A stretch of 64,000 nt of DNA from the NCBI RefSeq assembly GCF_004801395.1, contig NZ_SSOA01000003.1:62001-126000 (forward strand), in the 5' to 3' direction. The first letter of the stretch is position 1. Every line of letters starts with the position of its first letter. The notes under the pieces are model-generated. The model was not told the origin of the DNA. It searched no databases and worked only from the letters and a program-made list of their open reading frames with translations. This document shows, in pieces, positions 44,957 through 53,327 of the stretch. The stretch comes from Gillisella terrae (lineage in GTDB: Bacteria; Pseudomonadota; Alphaproteobacteria; Rhizobiales; Rhizobiaceae). The position numbers and the translations under genes are program-made.

Positions 44957-45075
44957 AAGAGGACGAGCTTCTGATGGTGGTGCCGCAAAAGCTGACGCCG
45001 CCGCCAGTTACACCTCTTTCGCCCAAATAAAACGCTTCATTGCGCCCCAAATTCGGTGTTTTCCGGAGACTTTCG

Positions 45076-46395
45076 ATGACCACCAGACCCACGCTTTCAA
45101 TTTGTGTTCCTTCGCGTAACCGTCAATTTTACTTTCAAAAGACAATTGAAGGCCTGGTGCGCAACAAGCGTCAGGATGTGGAGTTTGTCTTTACGGATAA
45201 CTCGGATGATCCTTCCATCATGGACGATTTCATGAAGGAGATCGTCAAGGATAAGCGTGTGGTCTACATCCCGTCAGCGGATACAACGCTGTCGATGATC
45301 GACAACTGGGAACGATCCATTCGCGCGACAACCGGCGAATGGGTCACATTCATTGGCGACGACGACTTCATCGAGCCTGATCTGGCGGGTTTGCTGAATC
45401 GCGTCATGGTGGCAAGCCCCGATCTCGATGCCTTCACCTGGGGCTTGTTTGGCTATTATTGGCCGGAAGAGGGCGTTGAACCCAAAGTGTTTAATGTTGG
45501 CTTCGATAGCACGATCGTCAAAGTTCCACGCTCTGAAGCGATGCGTCGCATGTTTGGCTGGTTTGAAGCAAGCGCAATCCCCACCTCGGGCTTTTCTATC
45601 TATCACGGGGCAGTTCGCAGATCTTTGCTGGATACGATCTTTGAGGCCTACGGCGGTGTCTATTTTGAGCACGCCAACGTCGACTATGAAATGGCGATGA
45701 AGGTGATTTTTAACGGCCGCAATTTTGCGACATGCCTGCGCCAGTTTTCAGTCATGGGCGTATGCCCTTTGAGTAACTCCTATTCCATCGGCCGGGTGGA
45801 AGACACCAAAAAGAAGATCAAGATTTTCATGGAAGAACTCGGCGGCAGGTTCCATGATGATCCAATGCTGGAGGAGTTCCCGTTCAGCTACTCTCTGGGT
45901 GTGACCGCTTCTATTGCCCTGACCCAGCACTGGTTCAAAGAAAAATATGGTGTCCGCTATGGTGGATGGGAGCGGGGTTTTGCCGAAGCTTGTGCGCATA
46001 ACACTCAACTCTATCATGGGGAAGAAGAGTTTGAGGTCGTCAAGGCAGGCTATGAGGCTGCCTTCAAGAAATGGCAGGGCGGCAAGTTTTTGAAATACTA
46101 TGCACCGGAGCGCCAAACATTTGTTGGAAGCTCTGACGTTTTGGTAACGGGATTCCACAACAAGGGTGTTTATGTGCGCGCGGATATTGCCGGGGCGCAG
46201 ACCCCTGCTGACGTCTGGGATGTCTACACGAGCATGGCTATTCCGGTTGACGATATTGTCGTTCCACGCAGAGGTTTGACACCAATGTCTGAAGCAAGAT
46301 GGCTTGCCATCGAGCCGGAAGAAGACGTGGACTTGAGCAAAATGACGAAAAAAGAATTGAAGAAATTTGGGCAAAATAGAGCGAAATCGGCATGA
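45076..46395 (+). CDS. Family 2 glycosyltransferase
   Basis: This 439-residue protein has a GT-A domain: LSICVPSRNRQFYFQKTIEGLV, VEFVFTDNSDDPS, then GEWVTFIGDDDFIEPDLAGLLNR (DDD metal site). The C-terminal 200 residues are unlike common GT2 proteins and include YFEHANVDYEMAMKVIFNG. It resembles the glycosyltransferase of the opposite arm (51868-53010), which shares the HGAVRRSLLDTIFEAYGG-type segment. Acceptor and donor are unknown; transfer of the CDP-derived sugar is a reasonable guess. CCGGAG precedes the ATG at 45076. Confidence 0.83.
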   Translation: MTTRPTLSICVPSRNRQFYFQKTIEGLVRNKRQDVEFVFTDNSDDPSIMDDFMKEIVKDKRVVYIPSADTTLSMIDNWERSIRATTGEWVTFIGDDDFIEPDLAGLLNRVMVASPDLDAFTWGLFGYYWPEEGVEPKVFNVGFDSTIVKVPRSEAMRRMFGWFEASAIPTSGFSIYHGAVRRSLLDTIFEAYGGVYFEHANVDYEMAMKVIFNGRNFATCLRQFSVMGVCPLSNSYSIGRVEDTKKKIKIFMEELGGRFHDDPMLEEFPFSYSLGVTASIALTQHWFKEKYGVRYGGWERGFAEACAHNTQLYHGEEEFEVVKAGYEAAFKKWQGGKFLKYYAPERQTFVGSSDVLVTGFHNKGVYVRADIAGAQTPADVWDVYTSMAIPVDDIVVPRRGLTPMSEARWLAIEPEEDVDLSKMTKKELKKFGQNRAKSA

Positions 46396-46488
46396 TAGTG
46401 TATGCGGCTGAGTTTCTCGTTCTTGGTTTTGTTTAAAACAGACAAGCGAAATGCGAAGGCGTGCTCCAGGGGTGTAGAGGATATTCAA

Positions 46489-47349
46489 ATGGCTGAAGTG
46501 TGTGCGAAGACGGCTGAGACTGCATGTGAAGAATTTCCCCGCAAAGGTTATACGGTTCTGCCGAAATTTTATAGCGAGCAGGATGATGTCGAGCCGATTC
46601 GAGAGGGCATTCGTGTCATCCTGGAGCGGATTTGCCATAAATATGGTGTCGAGGCTTTAACCGATACATCGTGGAATGCGATGACCAAGGCATATCCTGC
46701 GCTGATTGCTCAAAATCGGGCTTGGGGTGGTGAGGTCTATGATGCGGTCAAGCAAATTCCAGCCTTCATGCAATTGGTGACCAAGGCGGCAAATCTGGAC
46801 ATTTTCCAGACACTTCGTCCCGGGTCGGTGCCAGGCATTGCGGCTGGCGGTTATGGTATCCGCATTGACAACCCTCATGAAGAAAAATTCCGCGCTCATT
46901 GGCATCAGGAATTTCCCACCCAATTGCGGAGCGTCGACGGTATTGTTTTCTGGACGCCGCTTTTGCCGGTCACGAGGGAGATGGGGCCAGTGCAGATTGC
47001 GGAAGGCTCCCACGCCGAAGGCATTATTCCGGTCTATTCCAATGATGGTGGTGCCAACAAGACCGGGGCTTACGCCTTGTTTATGGATCGGGTGGACGAG
47101 CGGCTGGCGCGTTACGATGTGGTCGCCCCGCTTACCACGCCAGGCGATTTGGTTTTGATGGACTTCCTGACAATGCATCAGGGCGGCCACAACGTGTCCA
47201 CCATCCCGCGCTGGAGCATTCAATTCCGGTACTTCAATTTTGCTGATCCGGTTGGCACGCGCATCGGCTGGTGCGGCTCTTTTGCGGCCGGTATCGAGTT
47301 TGGCAAAGTCCTGCCGGAACTGGTGGCGAAGCCGGAGACGACACCATGA
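46489..47349 (+). CDS. Phytanoyl-CoA dioxygenase (PhyH)-like protein
   Basis: This 286-residue protein looks like an Fe(II)/2-oxoglutarate oxygenase of the PhyH family. The iron-binding region reads HWHQEFPTQLRSVDGIVFWTPLLPV, with an H-x-E rather than the common H-x-D. The distal His is in MDFLTMHQGGHNVS, and RWSIQFRYFN may bind 2-oxoglutarate through Arg. In polysaccharide loci such enzymes may hydroxylate or modify a sugar or substituent. The ATG at 46489 has AGAGGA upstream. Its stop overlaps the start of the next methyltransferase. Confidence 0.78.
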   Translation: MAEVCAKTAETACEEFPRKGYTVLPKFYSEQDDVEPIREGIRVILERICHKYGVEALTDTSWNAMTKAYPALIAQNRAWGGEVYDAVKQIPAFMQLVTKAANLDIFQTLRPGSVPGIAAGGYGIRIDNPHEEKFRAHWHQEFPTQLRSVDGIVFWTPLLPVTREMGPVQIAEGSHAEGIIPVYSNDGGANKTGAYALFMDRVDERLARYDVVAPLTTPGDLVLMDFLTMHQGGHNVSTIPRWSIQFRYFNFADPVGTRIGWCGSFAAGIEFGKVLPELVAKPETTP

Positions 47350-48503
47350 TGGCGTGTCGGGTCTGTCAGGCCAAGCTCGACAAGCCGGTCTATGAGGCTT
47401 CGGCTCCAGCGCTGACGTCGATGATGACCTTTGTCGACAGCCCAACGGTGGTTTATGTTTGCGATACCTGCGGCCATGCGCAATCGTGCGACTTGCCTGA
47501 TGTCGACAGTTTTTATGATACCGACTACCGCATCTCGCTTCAATCGGAAGACCATGACCAGATCGTCGGCACGGCAGACAATGGTGATCCAATTTTCCGC
47601 ACGGATCACCAAGCAGCCCTTGGGCTTAGACTGCTGGATATACCGCACGGTGCCCGCGTTCTCGATTACGGTGCCGCAAAAGCGACGACTTTGCGCAAAA
47701 TGGTGCAGGCGCGACCAGATTTGCACCCGCATGTTTTTGATGTCAGCAATGATTACGCATCAGCGTGGCAGGGCTGGGTGCGTGATGAAGATCAAGCCAT
47801 TTATGCGCTTCCAGCCGCATGGCATGGCCGGTTTAACATCATCATAAGCCATTTTGTCATTGAGCATGTGCGTGATCCGATTGCCTTTCTGAAGACACTT
47901 CGGGATTTGCTGGCTCCGGGTGGGCGTATTCTTGTGTCTATGCCCGATGTGGCCGCCAATCCCGGCGATATGACAGTTGCCGATCACCTCAATCATTTCA
48001 GCGTATCATCGCTCAAATATAGTTTTGCGCTCGCGGGTTTTACCGTTGAGGTGATTGATACAACCGCTTTTCCGGGCGCGTTTTTTGCCGTTGCCGTCAG
48101 AAACGATGTTCTGGATGCGCCAAATGTTGATCCGGATGAGGTTTTGGCCGGAGCAGAAAAAGCGCAAGAAATTTGCCGCTTTTGGGAGCGTGCGACCCAG
48201 ACGATTGATGCGGTTGCAAAGCGGCTGAAGGGGCGTAATGCCGTGATTTATGGGGCTGGTTTTTACGGCAGCTGGATCAACAGTCGCATTGTTGCGGATA
48301 TTGCGCCGAGCGCTTTTCTGGATCTCAATCCAAACCTGCAAGGCTCAATGCATTTTGATCGGCCTGTTATTGTGCCGGGCGACATTGATGAGCGGACAGA
48401 TGTGGTTTTTGTCGGGCTTAACCCGCTGAAGGCGAGAGCGATTATTGCGGGCCAGCCCGTGCTGAACAGGCCCGGTCTGGATCTTGTCTGGATTGATGAC
48501 TGA
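47346..48503 (+). CDS. Second zinc-ribbon SAM-dependent methyltransferase
   Basis: This 385-residue protein is laid out like the C-methyltransferase at 43727: an N-terminal Zn ribbon (CRVCQ and CDTCGH), a SAM domain (VLDYGAAKATTLRKMV, ISHFVIEHVRDPIAFLKTLRDLLAPGG) and a C-terminal Rossmann-like part (NAVIYGAGFYGSWIN). The glycine-rich loop is altered (DYGAAKATT), but FVIEHV is intact. It could methylate a carbon or oxygen of the second sugar. It is the last gene of the plus-strand arm. Confidence 0.8.
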   Translation: MMACRVCQAKLDKPVYEASAPALTSMMTFVDSPTVVYVCDTCGHAQSCDLPDVDSFYDTDYRISLQSEDHDQIVGTADNGDPIFRTDHQAALGLRLLDIPHGARVLDYGAAKATTLRKMVQARPDLHPHVFDVSNDYASAWQGWVRDEDQAIYALPAAWHGRFNIIISHFVIEHVRDPIAFLKTLRDLLAPGGRILVSMPDVAANPGDMTVADHLNHFSVSSLKYSFALAGFTVEVIDTTAFPGAFFAVAVRNDVLDAPNVDPDEVLAGAEKAQEICRFWERATQTIDAVAKRLKGRNAVIYGAGFYGSWINSRIVADIAPSAFLDLNPNLQGSMHFDRPVIVPGDIDERTDVVFVGLNPLKARAIIAGQPVLNRPGLDLVWIDD

Positions 48504-48507
48504 CGCG

Positions 48508-48543
48508 GTTACGCCGTGCGCCATATATGGCGCACGGCGCTTT
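48508..48543. terminator. RIME palindrome A as bidirectional terminator between converging arms
   Basis: CGCCGTGCGCCATA and TATGGCGCACGGCG (48512-48539) form a perfect 14-bp inverted repeat with no loop. It lies five bases after the plus-strand arm and five bases before the end of the minus-strand arm. It is half A of the RIME-like element without half B. Confidence 0.65.
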
Positions 48544-48544
48544 A

Positions 48545-49087
48545 TTATAACATGCGTTCCAGAATGAGCACGTCGTGCGCGTCGCCTTTTGTATCCACAA
48601 AATGCTGTTCCATCGTGCCGATGATCCGATAGCCCGCGGCGATATGAAGTTTTATTGAGGCGAAATTATCGGCCCGGATCTCGGCCACCAGCTTTCGCAG
48701 GCCCAGGTCTTCGCGGCCGAGCTGCACAATCATGCTCATGGCTGCACGGCCCAAGCCTTGGCCCTGGATATGTCGTGACACGGCCAATCCGCCGTGCCCG
48801 ATCCGATTGTGGTGGTGAACCCCGCCGATTTGAATAAAGCCAACGGCAGCTCCGGTCTGGGCATTTGCGATGATGCGAAATAACCCGCCTGGTTCTTTGC
48901 GCCGTCTTTCAATCCAATCCTGAACGGCCTCGTCATCGGTCTGCTTTGGAATCGACATCAGCATATCATGCATCAACGGATCCCGCCGGATGTTTGCCAG
49001 CGTTTCAAAATCCGATGCCTGATAATCTCGAAAGAGAGCGGGTGCGATCGGTGGATTGCTTTTGTCTGACGGTGGAATATCCGACAT
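48545..49087 (-). CDS. GNAT family N-acetyltransferase
   Basis: This 180-residue acetyltransferase has the acetyl-CoA loop region GLGRAAMSMIVQLG (a variant of Q/RxxGxG/A, from IQGQGLGRAAM) and LRKLVAEIRADNFASIKLHIAAGYRIIGTMEQHF, typical of the RimJ/sugar N-acetyltransferase branch. In this locus, downstream of a DegT aminotransferase, it probably acetylates the newly formed amino sugar. 99 bp separate it from WbqC. Confidence 0.85.
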   Translation of the reverse strand: MSDIPPSDKSNPPIAPALFRDYQASDFETLANIRRDPLMHDMLMSIPKQTDDEAVQDWIERRRKEPGGLFRIIANAQTGAAVGFIQIGGVHHHNRIGHGGLAVSRHIQGQGLGRAAMSMIVQLGREDLGLRKLVAEIRADNFASIKLHIAAGYRIIGTMEQHFVDTKGDAHDVLILERML

Positions 49088-49186
49088 CGTTTCAATGCCC
49101 AGGTTTGAATTTTTGCAAGGTCTTCAAGGCAAACGCGTTGTTTTCGGGTTTGCAATCCATCCCACCGCGAAGAGGGGTGGATCGAT

Positions 49187-49903
49187 TTACCCGGGGGTGA
49201 AGGCGCGCCAATCAACGGTTGCCGGGCGCAGGTGGTCTTTGGCTTGATCGCGCGGGACAGCGGCAATCAAATCGAGGCCGGTCACGTAAGGCGTGAAATC
49301 TCCGTGTGGCTGAGGCCACGGCAGAGGATCGTAACGCATGTAGGATACCGAGATATTGGCATCGTTAAACAGGCTGTGATTGAGATAGGCCCATGCGCCG
49401 TGCCCGGTGATATAGTCTGTTCCGGAAACCGCTTGAACCAACTCGAACAAGCGCTCAGACGATGTGGTTTTGCAGCCCATCTCAGACGAGCGATACACAC
49501 GAGGAGGCAGGATGCCGAGGTGATTGGCCTGGCTCTCGGCACTTGCGATCAACCGATCGCACAGTGACCCCTCCAGTGCCATGGTTTGGTCGAAGAGAGA
49601 CAGGGCGTCGAGCTTGTGTGGATACCGGCTCAAAACCTGCGATAACAACACCCGGTGAGATTTTTCCCAGGTGTCATTGGAGGGTTCAAGATCAATGATC
49701 CTCTGGTCATAGCGACCTTTGCTGACCACCGGAATGGACATCCAGCACCGCTCACCCGCCGTCTTGACCTGAATTCGACTGGTGAAGCTGCGCTTGGAAT
49801 ATTGGACATCATCAAGCCAGATATAGACGTCGGCAAGTGCCATCTGGGCCATGAAGCCAGCCCAGGGAAAATACATGGGTTGAGAAATGACAACACGGGT
49901 CAT
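49187..49903 (-). CDS. WbqC family protein
   Basis: This 238-residue protein has the WbqC signature near the N-terminus (VVISQPMYFPWAGFMAQMALADVYIWLDDVQYSKRSF, given here as QPMYFPWAGF and DDVQYSKRSF) and later GAWAYLNHSLFNDANISVSYM. The family occurs in O-antigen and other polysaccharide loci; members may attach an amino-acid-like group to an amino sugar, but this is not proven for all. Its start overlaps the stop of the CmcI-like gene (4 bp). Confidence 0.88.
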   Translation of the reverse strand: MTRVVISQPMYFPWAGFMAQMALADVYIWLDDVQYSKRSFTSRIQVKTAGERCWMSIPVVSKGRYDQRIIDLEPSNDTWEKSHRVLLSQVLSRYPHKLDALSLFDQTMALEGSLCDRLIASAESQANHLGILPPRVYRSSEMGCKTTSSERLFELVQAVSGTDYITGHGAWAYLNHSLFNDANISVSYMRYDPLPWPQPHGDFTPYVTGLDLIAAVPRDQAKDHLRPATVDWRAFTPG

Positions 49904-50694
49904 TCAGAGGCCTGTGTTGCTGTCGCTGGTATTTCAGCCGTCACTTTTCGGCGCACATAGCCGCCCGGCGAGGATGACAGAACCAGTTTGCCGTTCAGCA
50001 CGGCATCCACTTCAAAACAATCTGTTTCCGCCATGTAATCATGCAGGGCAGAAAGCGGCTCATTGCCCTGATACCAGATCTTGGAGCGTTTTTTGGGTGC
50101 CGTTTCTTCTGTCAGATGACCAACCACGGTATCGGCCACCACCAGATAGCAGCCCTCTGTCACCAAGGGGCCATAGGCGCGGCATTCGGCCAGAACGTGA
50201 TCGCGGGAGTGATCGCTGTCCAGCACCACCATCACCTTGGCACCCGGTGGAATCAGGGCTTTCACCTTTTCCATGACGTCGTCGTCAACGGAGCCGCCTT
50301 CGATCAGCGTGATGTATTTCGACAGTGGGTGTTTCTCAATCGAATCGCGATTATGGGCGCGAATATCAATATCGACACCGATCACTTTTGCCTTGTCATT
50401 GCCCATGGCCGCCAGCAGGGACGCCATGAAAATCATCGAGCCGCCGCGTGCAACACCGGTCTCAATAATAATATCGGGCTTGGAATTCCAGATCACTTCC
50501 TGGGTCGCCATCACATCAGCCGGGAACTGAATGATTGGCACGCCCATCCAGGACCAGAGATAAGAGTAATCATATTGGTCAAGCGTCAACATCAGCTTGA
50601 GTGATTCGTCGAAGGCCTGGCTATCGGCTCCCAAGGCAAGGCTCATTTTGCGCTTGTTCTCTTCAAATTCGAGACGGTCATCAGGATGAGTCAT
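49900..50694 (-). CDS. CmcI-like (cephalosporin hydroxylase / rhamnosyl O-methyltransferase) family protein
   Basis: This 264-residue SAM-dependent methyltransferase-like protein has the family core: IIETGVARGGSMIFMASLLA as the SAM loop, then VIGVDIDIRAHNR and VLDSDHSRDHVLAECRAYGPL, which carries likely metal ligands. CmcI relatives in polysaccharide loci usually O-methylate sugars. It is translationally coupled to WbqC and sits downstream of the aminotransferase, so the substrate may be the same amino sugar. Confidence 0.85.
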   Translation of the reverse strand: MTHPDDRLEFEENKRKMSLALGADSQAFDESLKLMLTLDQYDYSYLWSWMGVPIIQFPADVMATQEVIWNSKPDIIIETGVARGGSMIFMASLLAAMGNDKAKVIGVDIDIRAHNRDSIEKHPLSKYITLIEGGSVDDDVMEKVKALIPPGAKVMVVLDSDHSRDHVLAECRAYGPLVTEGCYLVVADTVVGHLTEETAPKKRSKIWYQGNEPLSALHDYMAETDCFEVDAVLNGKLVLSSSPGGYVRRKVTAEIPATATQASE

Positions 50695-50740
50695 GGGCGC
50701 TGGTGGCCTTTCCTAGCTGTGTTATCAGGCAAACGGGATG

Positions 50741-51856
50741 TCATTGCGGGTTTACCAAATGCTTGATCACATCTGCCACCCGACCAATCTGGTCGTCGGT
50801 CATATCGTGATAGCTTGGCAGGTTAATGGCCCGCTCCGGGATTTCATAGGCGTTACGGTTGATCAGAACCGGTTGGAACATTGGCAGGCTGGAGAGCGGG
50901 TGGAAAAACACTCGCGCATCAATGTTGGCCTTGGCAAAGGCGTCAATCATCTGTTCGCGACGAATGCCAAGCGCCTGATCCATCACCACGGTGGGCATCC
51001 AGGCACCATTGCGCGTGCCCGCAGGCTCTGGATTAAAGCTCAGGCCCTGAAGCGCGCCCAGCAATTCCTTGTAACGCTCGAAAATCTCATGCTTGCGGGC
51101 GGTGAGGGTGTCGATCCGCTCCATCTGGGCGCAGCCAATGGCGGCCTGAATGTTGGACATTTTATATTTGAAGCCGACCATATCAGGCCAGAATTGCTTC
51201 TTCTGGCCCCGCGCCCTGCCATGATTGCTCAAGGTCAGCACCGTCTCATACAGGTCCTCGTCATTGGTCACAAACATGCCACCTTCGCCGCAGGTGACGG
51301 TTTTTGTGCCATGAAAGGAATAGGTGCTAAACCGACCCATCGAGCCAGCGCGCCGACTATTGGTCCAGACCGAGCCAATGGCCTCTGCGCTGTCTTCAAT
51401 CACGGGAATGTCGTGGGCGGCACCAATCGCCAGCAAGGCATCCATATCCGCGAGATTGCCGTAAAGATGGGTGGCAATGATGGCTTTGGTGTTGGGGGTG
51501 ATGGCGCGCTCTACCAAGGCCGGGTCCACACACCAGGAATGGGCGTCGACATCGACAAAAATCGGCTTGGCACCCAGATGCACAACGGGCGAAACCGTGG
51601 CAACCCAATTGGTATCCGCCAAAATCACCTCATCGCCAGCACCGATGCCAAGGGCTGCGAGGCCGAGATGCAGGGCTCCCGTGCAGCTTGATGTCGCAAT
51701 GGCGAAGCGGGTGCCAATATGTTCGCGAAACTGCTTTTCGAAGCGATAAATATAATCATAACATTTATCGCCCCAGCCATTGGCGGCGGCGTCAGCGGCA
51801 AAGCTGGTTTCAAGATCGGTAATCGAGGGCTTGGTGTAAAGAATACGATTTTGCAC
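50741..51856 (-). CDS. DegT/DnrJ/EryC1/StrS sugar aminotransferase
   Basis: This 371-residue PLP enzyme transfers an amino group to a keto sugar nucleotide. The motifs are TSSCTGALHLGLAALGIGAGDEVI, then HLYGNLADMDAL, PVIEDSAEAIGSVW and the Schiff-base Lys in FSTYSFHGTKTVTCGEGGM. It resembles ArnB/perosamine or FdtB-type enzymes. The keto-sugar it uses must be made elsewhere, or be the CDP-4-keto-6-deoxy sugar of the plus-strand arm. It begins 11 bp after the minus-strand glycosyltransferase. Confidence 0.93.
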   Translation of the reverse strand: MQNRILYTKPSITDLETSFAADAAANGWGDKCYDYIYRFEKQFREHIGTRFAIATSSCTGALHLGLAALGIGAGDEVILADTNWVATVSPVVHLGAKPIFVDVDAHSWCVDPALVERAITPNTKAIIATHLYGNLADMDALLAIGAAHDIPVIEDSAEAIGSVWTNSRRAGSMGRFSTYSFHGTKTVTCGEGGMFVTNDEDLYETVLTLSNHGRARGQKKQFWPDMVGFKYKMSNIQAAIGCAQMERIDTLTARKHEIFERYKELLGALQGLSFNPEPAGTRNGAWMPTVVMDQALGIRREQMIDAFAKANIDARVFFHPLSSLPMFQPVLINRNAYEIPERAINLPSYHDMTDDQIGRVADVIKHLVNPQ

Positions 51857-51867
51857 GATGGAAGCCC

Positions 51868-53010
51868 TTATTTCTTCTTTTTACTCAGATCGACAACCGC
51901 ACCACCGCTCACAATCACCTCGATGGGTGTCAGCATAGCCCGCATTACCGCATAAAATTCCTGGGCGGTGACCGCATTGCCAATAAAGCGATCGACCAGC
52001 AGGATTTTGCCGAAAAGGCCTCGGCGTGCATCGGAAGGGGGCGTGGCAGAGTAGGGCGGCTGGAAGCCCGCCACAAAAGCAGCACCGCCCGGCATGGCAA
52101 GCAATGCCTTGCGATAGGCCTCGGCCTTGGCTTGAAATGCAGATGGATTATGCTCCGATGCGCAATCATAAAGGCATGCCGTGACAAAATCCTCGCCAAA
52201 TCCGGCCCATTCACTGCCGAGTTCCGCCAGGGTCCGAACCTGAATTTCTGCGATTGCGGCCGTGATGCCTATGCCGGAATGAAGAGGAAAATTCTCGATC
52301 GCAGATGGGACATAGTGCGGCCTGAAGGGTTCCACATTGCAGGCAGACAGCGGCCTGTTGCTGAGCGCGAGCGCATCCGCAAAAATCAATACCCGCGCCG
52401 ACCATTCATAGTGTGGCAACAGTGTCAGCCAGCTCAACTCGCCGCAGTTTCCCAAAATGGTTTCCACAAGGCTGCGCTTGATGGCACCATGAAACAGGCC
52501 AAAGGGCATCCGGGGCGTTTGCTGCGCCCCTTTCCAATAGAAAAAGGCTTCCAGCATGGGCGCCTTATCATAGGCCGTTACATTGTGCAGAACCGGCACG
52601 GCAACATTGCTTGGCACATAGCGCGGGGTGGACGGCGAGATCTGGAAAGCGTTCCAGCCCAGCGCATCAGCCTTTGGCTGCTCTTTTTCCAGATATGTCA
52701 ACAAAGCTGGCAGATCAGGCTCTATCATGTCTTCGGGATAGATCAGCGTGACCCAATCGCCTTGCGCCGCTGCAACTGTGCCAACCCACAATTGGCCGGC
52801 CGAAATATTGTCAGGAGCCGGCGGCAAAAGCCGCAACCGCGTGTCGCGCTCGGCTATTTCGGTGATGTCCAAGGCATCCTGCAAGCGATTGCCGAAGGTG
52901 GACAGGATGATTTCCAAATCGGCTGCGTCATTTTTCAAAAGCTCACGAATGAGATAGGTAGGCAAACCATGACCGGGCTCAACTGGAATGCAGACGGATA
53001 GCTTGGGCAT
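51868..53010 (-). CDS. Family 2-like glycosyltransferase
   Basis: This 380-residue protein starts MPKLSVCIPVEPGHGLPTYLIREL. GDWVTLIYPEDMIEPDLPALLTYL matches the DxD area, with PED in place of DDD. It parallels the plus-strand glycosyltransferase in order and in the HGAIKRSLVETILGNCG segment, so both may descend from one gene. The open frame continues to 53094 but enters a RIME-like repeat, so MPK at 53010 is preferred. Its metal-binding motif is weaker, so catalysis needs confirmation. Confidence 0.78.
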   Translation of the reverse strand: MPKLSVCIPVEPGHGLPTYLIRELLKNDAADLEIILSTFGNRLQDALDITEIAERDTRLRLLPPAPDNISAGQLWVGTVAAAQGDWVTLIYPEDMIEPDLPALLTYLEKEQPKADALGWNAFQISPSTPRYVPSNVAVPVLHNVTAYDKAPMLEAFFYWKGAQQTPRMPFGLFHGAIKRSLVETILGNCGELSWLTLLPHYEWSARVLIFADALALSNRPLSACNVEPFRPHYVPSAIENFPLHSGIGITAAIAEIQVRTLAELGSEWAGFGEDFVTACLYDCASEHNPSAFQAKAEAYRKALLAMPGGAAFVAGFQPPYSATPPSDARRGLFGKILLVDRFIGNAVTAQEFYAVMRAMLTPIEVIVSGGAVVDLSKKKK

Positions 53011-53076
53011 CAACAGCTCACAGAATACGCGCGGCAAAACCGCTGGACACATTTGCCGTGACCACGATCCAAACAC

Positions 53077-53180
53077 GACAGCGCCTCTCACCAAATATGG
53101 CGCACAAAGGACGCTGTAGCACTTTTAAGCTGCTGCATAATTTTCTCCTTAAATCTATTCCGATTTAAGGAATTATGCAG
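53077..53180 (+). repeat. RIME-like element (A then B)
   Basis: Half A is CGACAGCGCCTCTCACCAAATATGGCGCACAAAGGACGCTGT; the linker is AGCACTTTTAAG; half B is CTGCATAATTTTCTCCTTAAAT / ATTTAAGGAATTATGCAG. It lies upstream of the minus-strand polysaccharide arm and downstream of the GMC oxidoreductase. Confidence 0.85.
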
Positions 53181-53327
53181 GAGCCGGGCAACGGAACTTG
53201 GGCGGAATGTATCGTCGCAAGCTGGCGTGAGGCTTGGCAGTTGTCTTTCGATCGCTCTGCATCAAAACGTCGGTATACAGTCGCTTTGAGGTGCTATCGG
53301 TCCGGTCCTTTCTGTTCAGGTCCTGTT

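Noticed and set aside
53011..53094. A 28-residue N-terminal extension of the minus-strand glycosyltransferase
   Set aside because: It runs into the half A palindrome; MPKLSVCIPV is the natural GT2 start.
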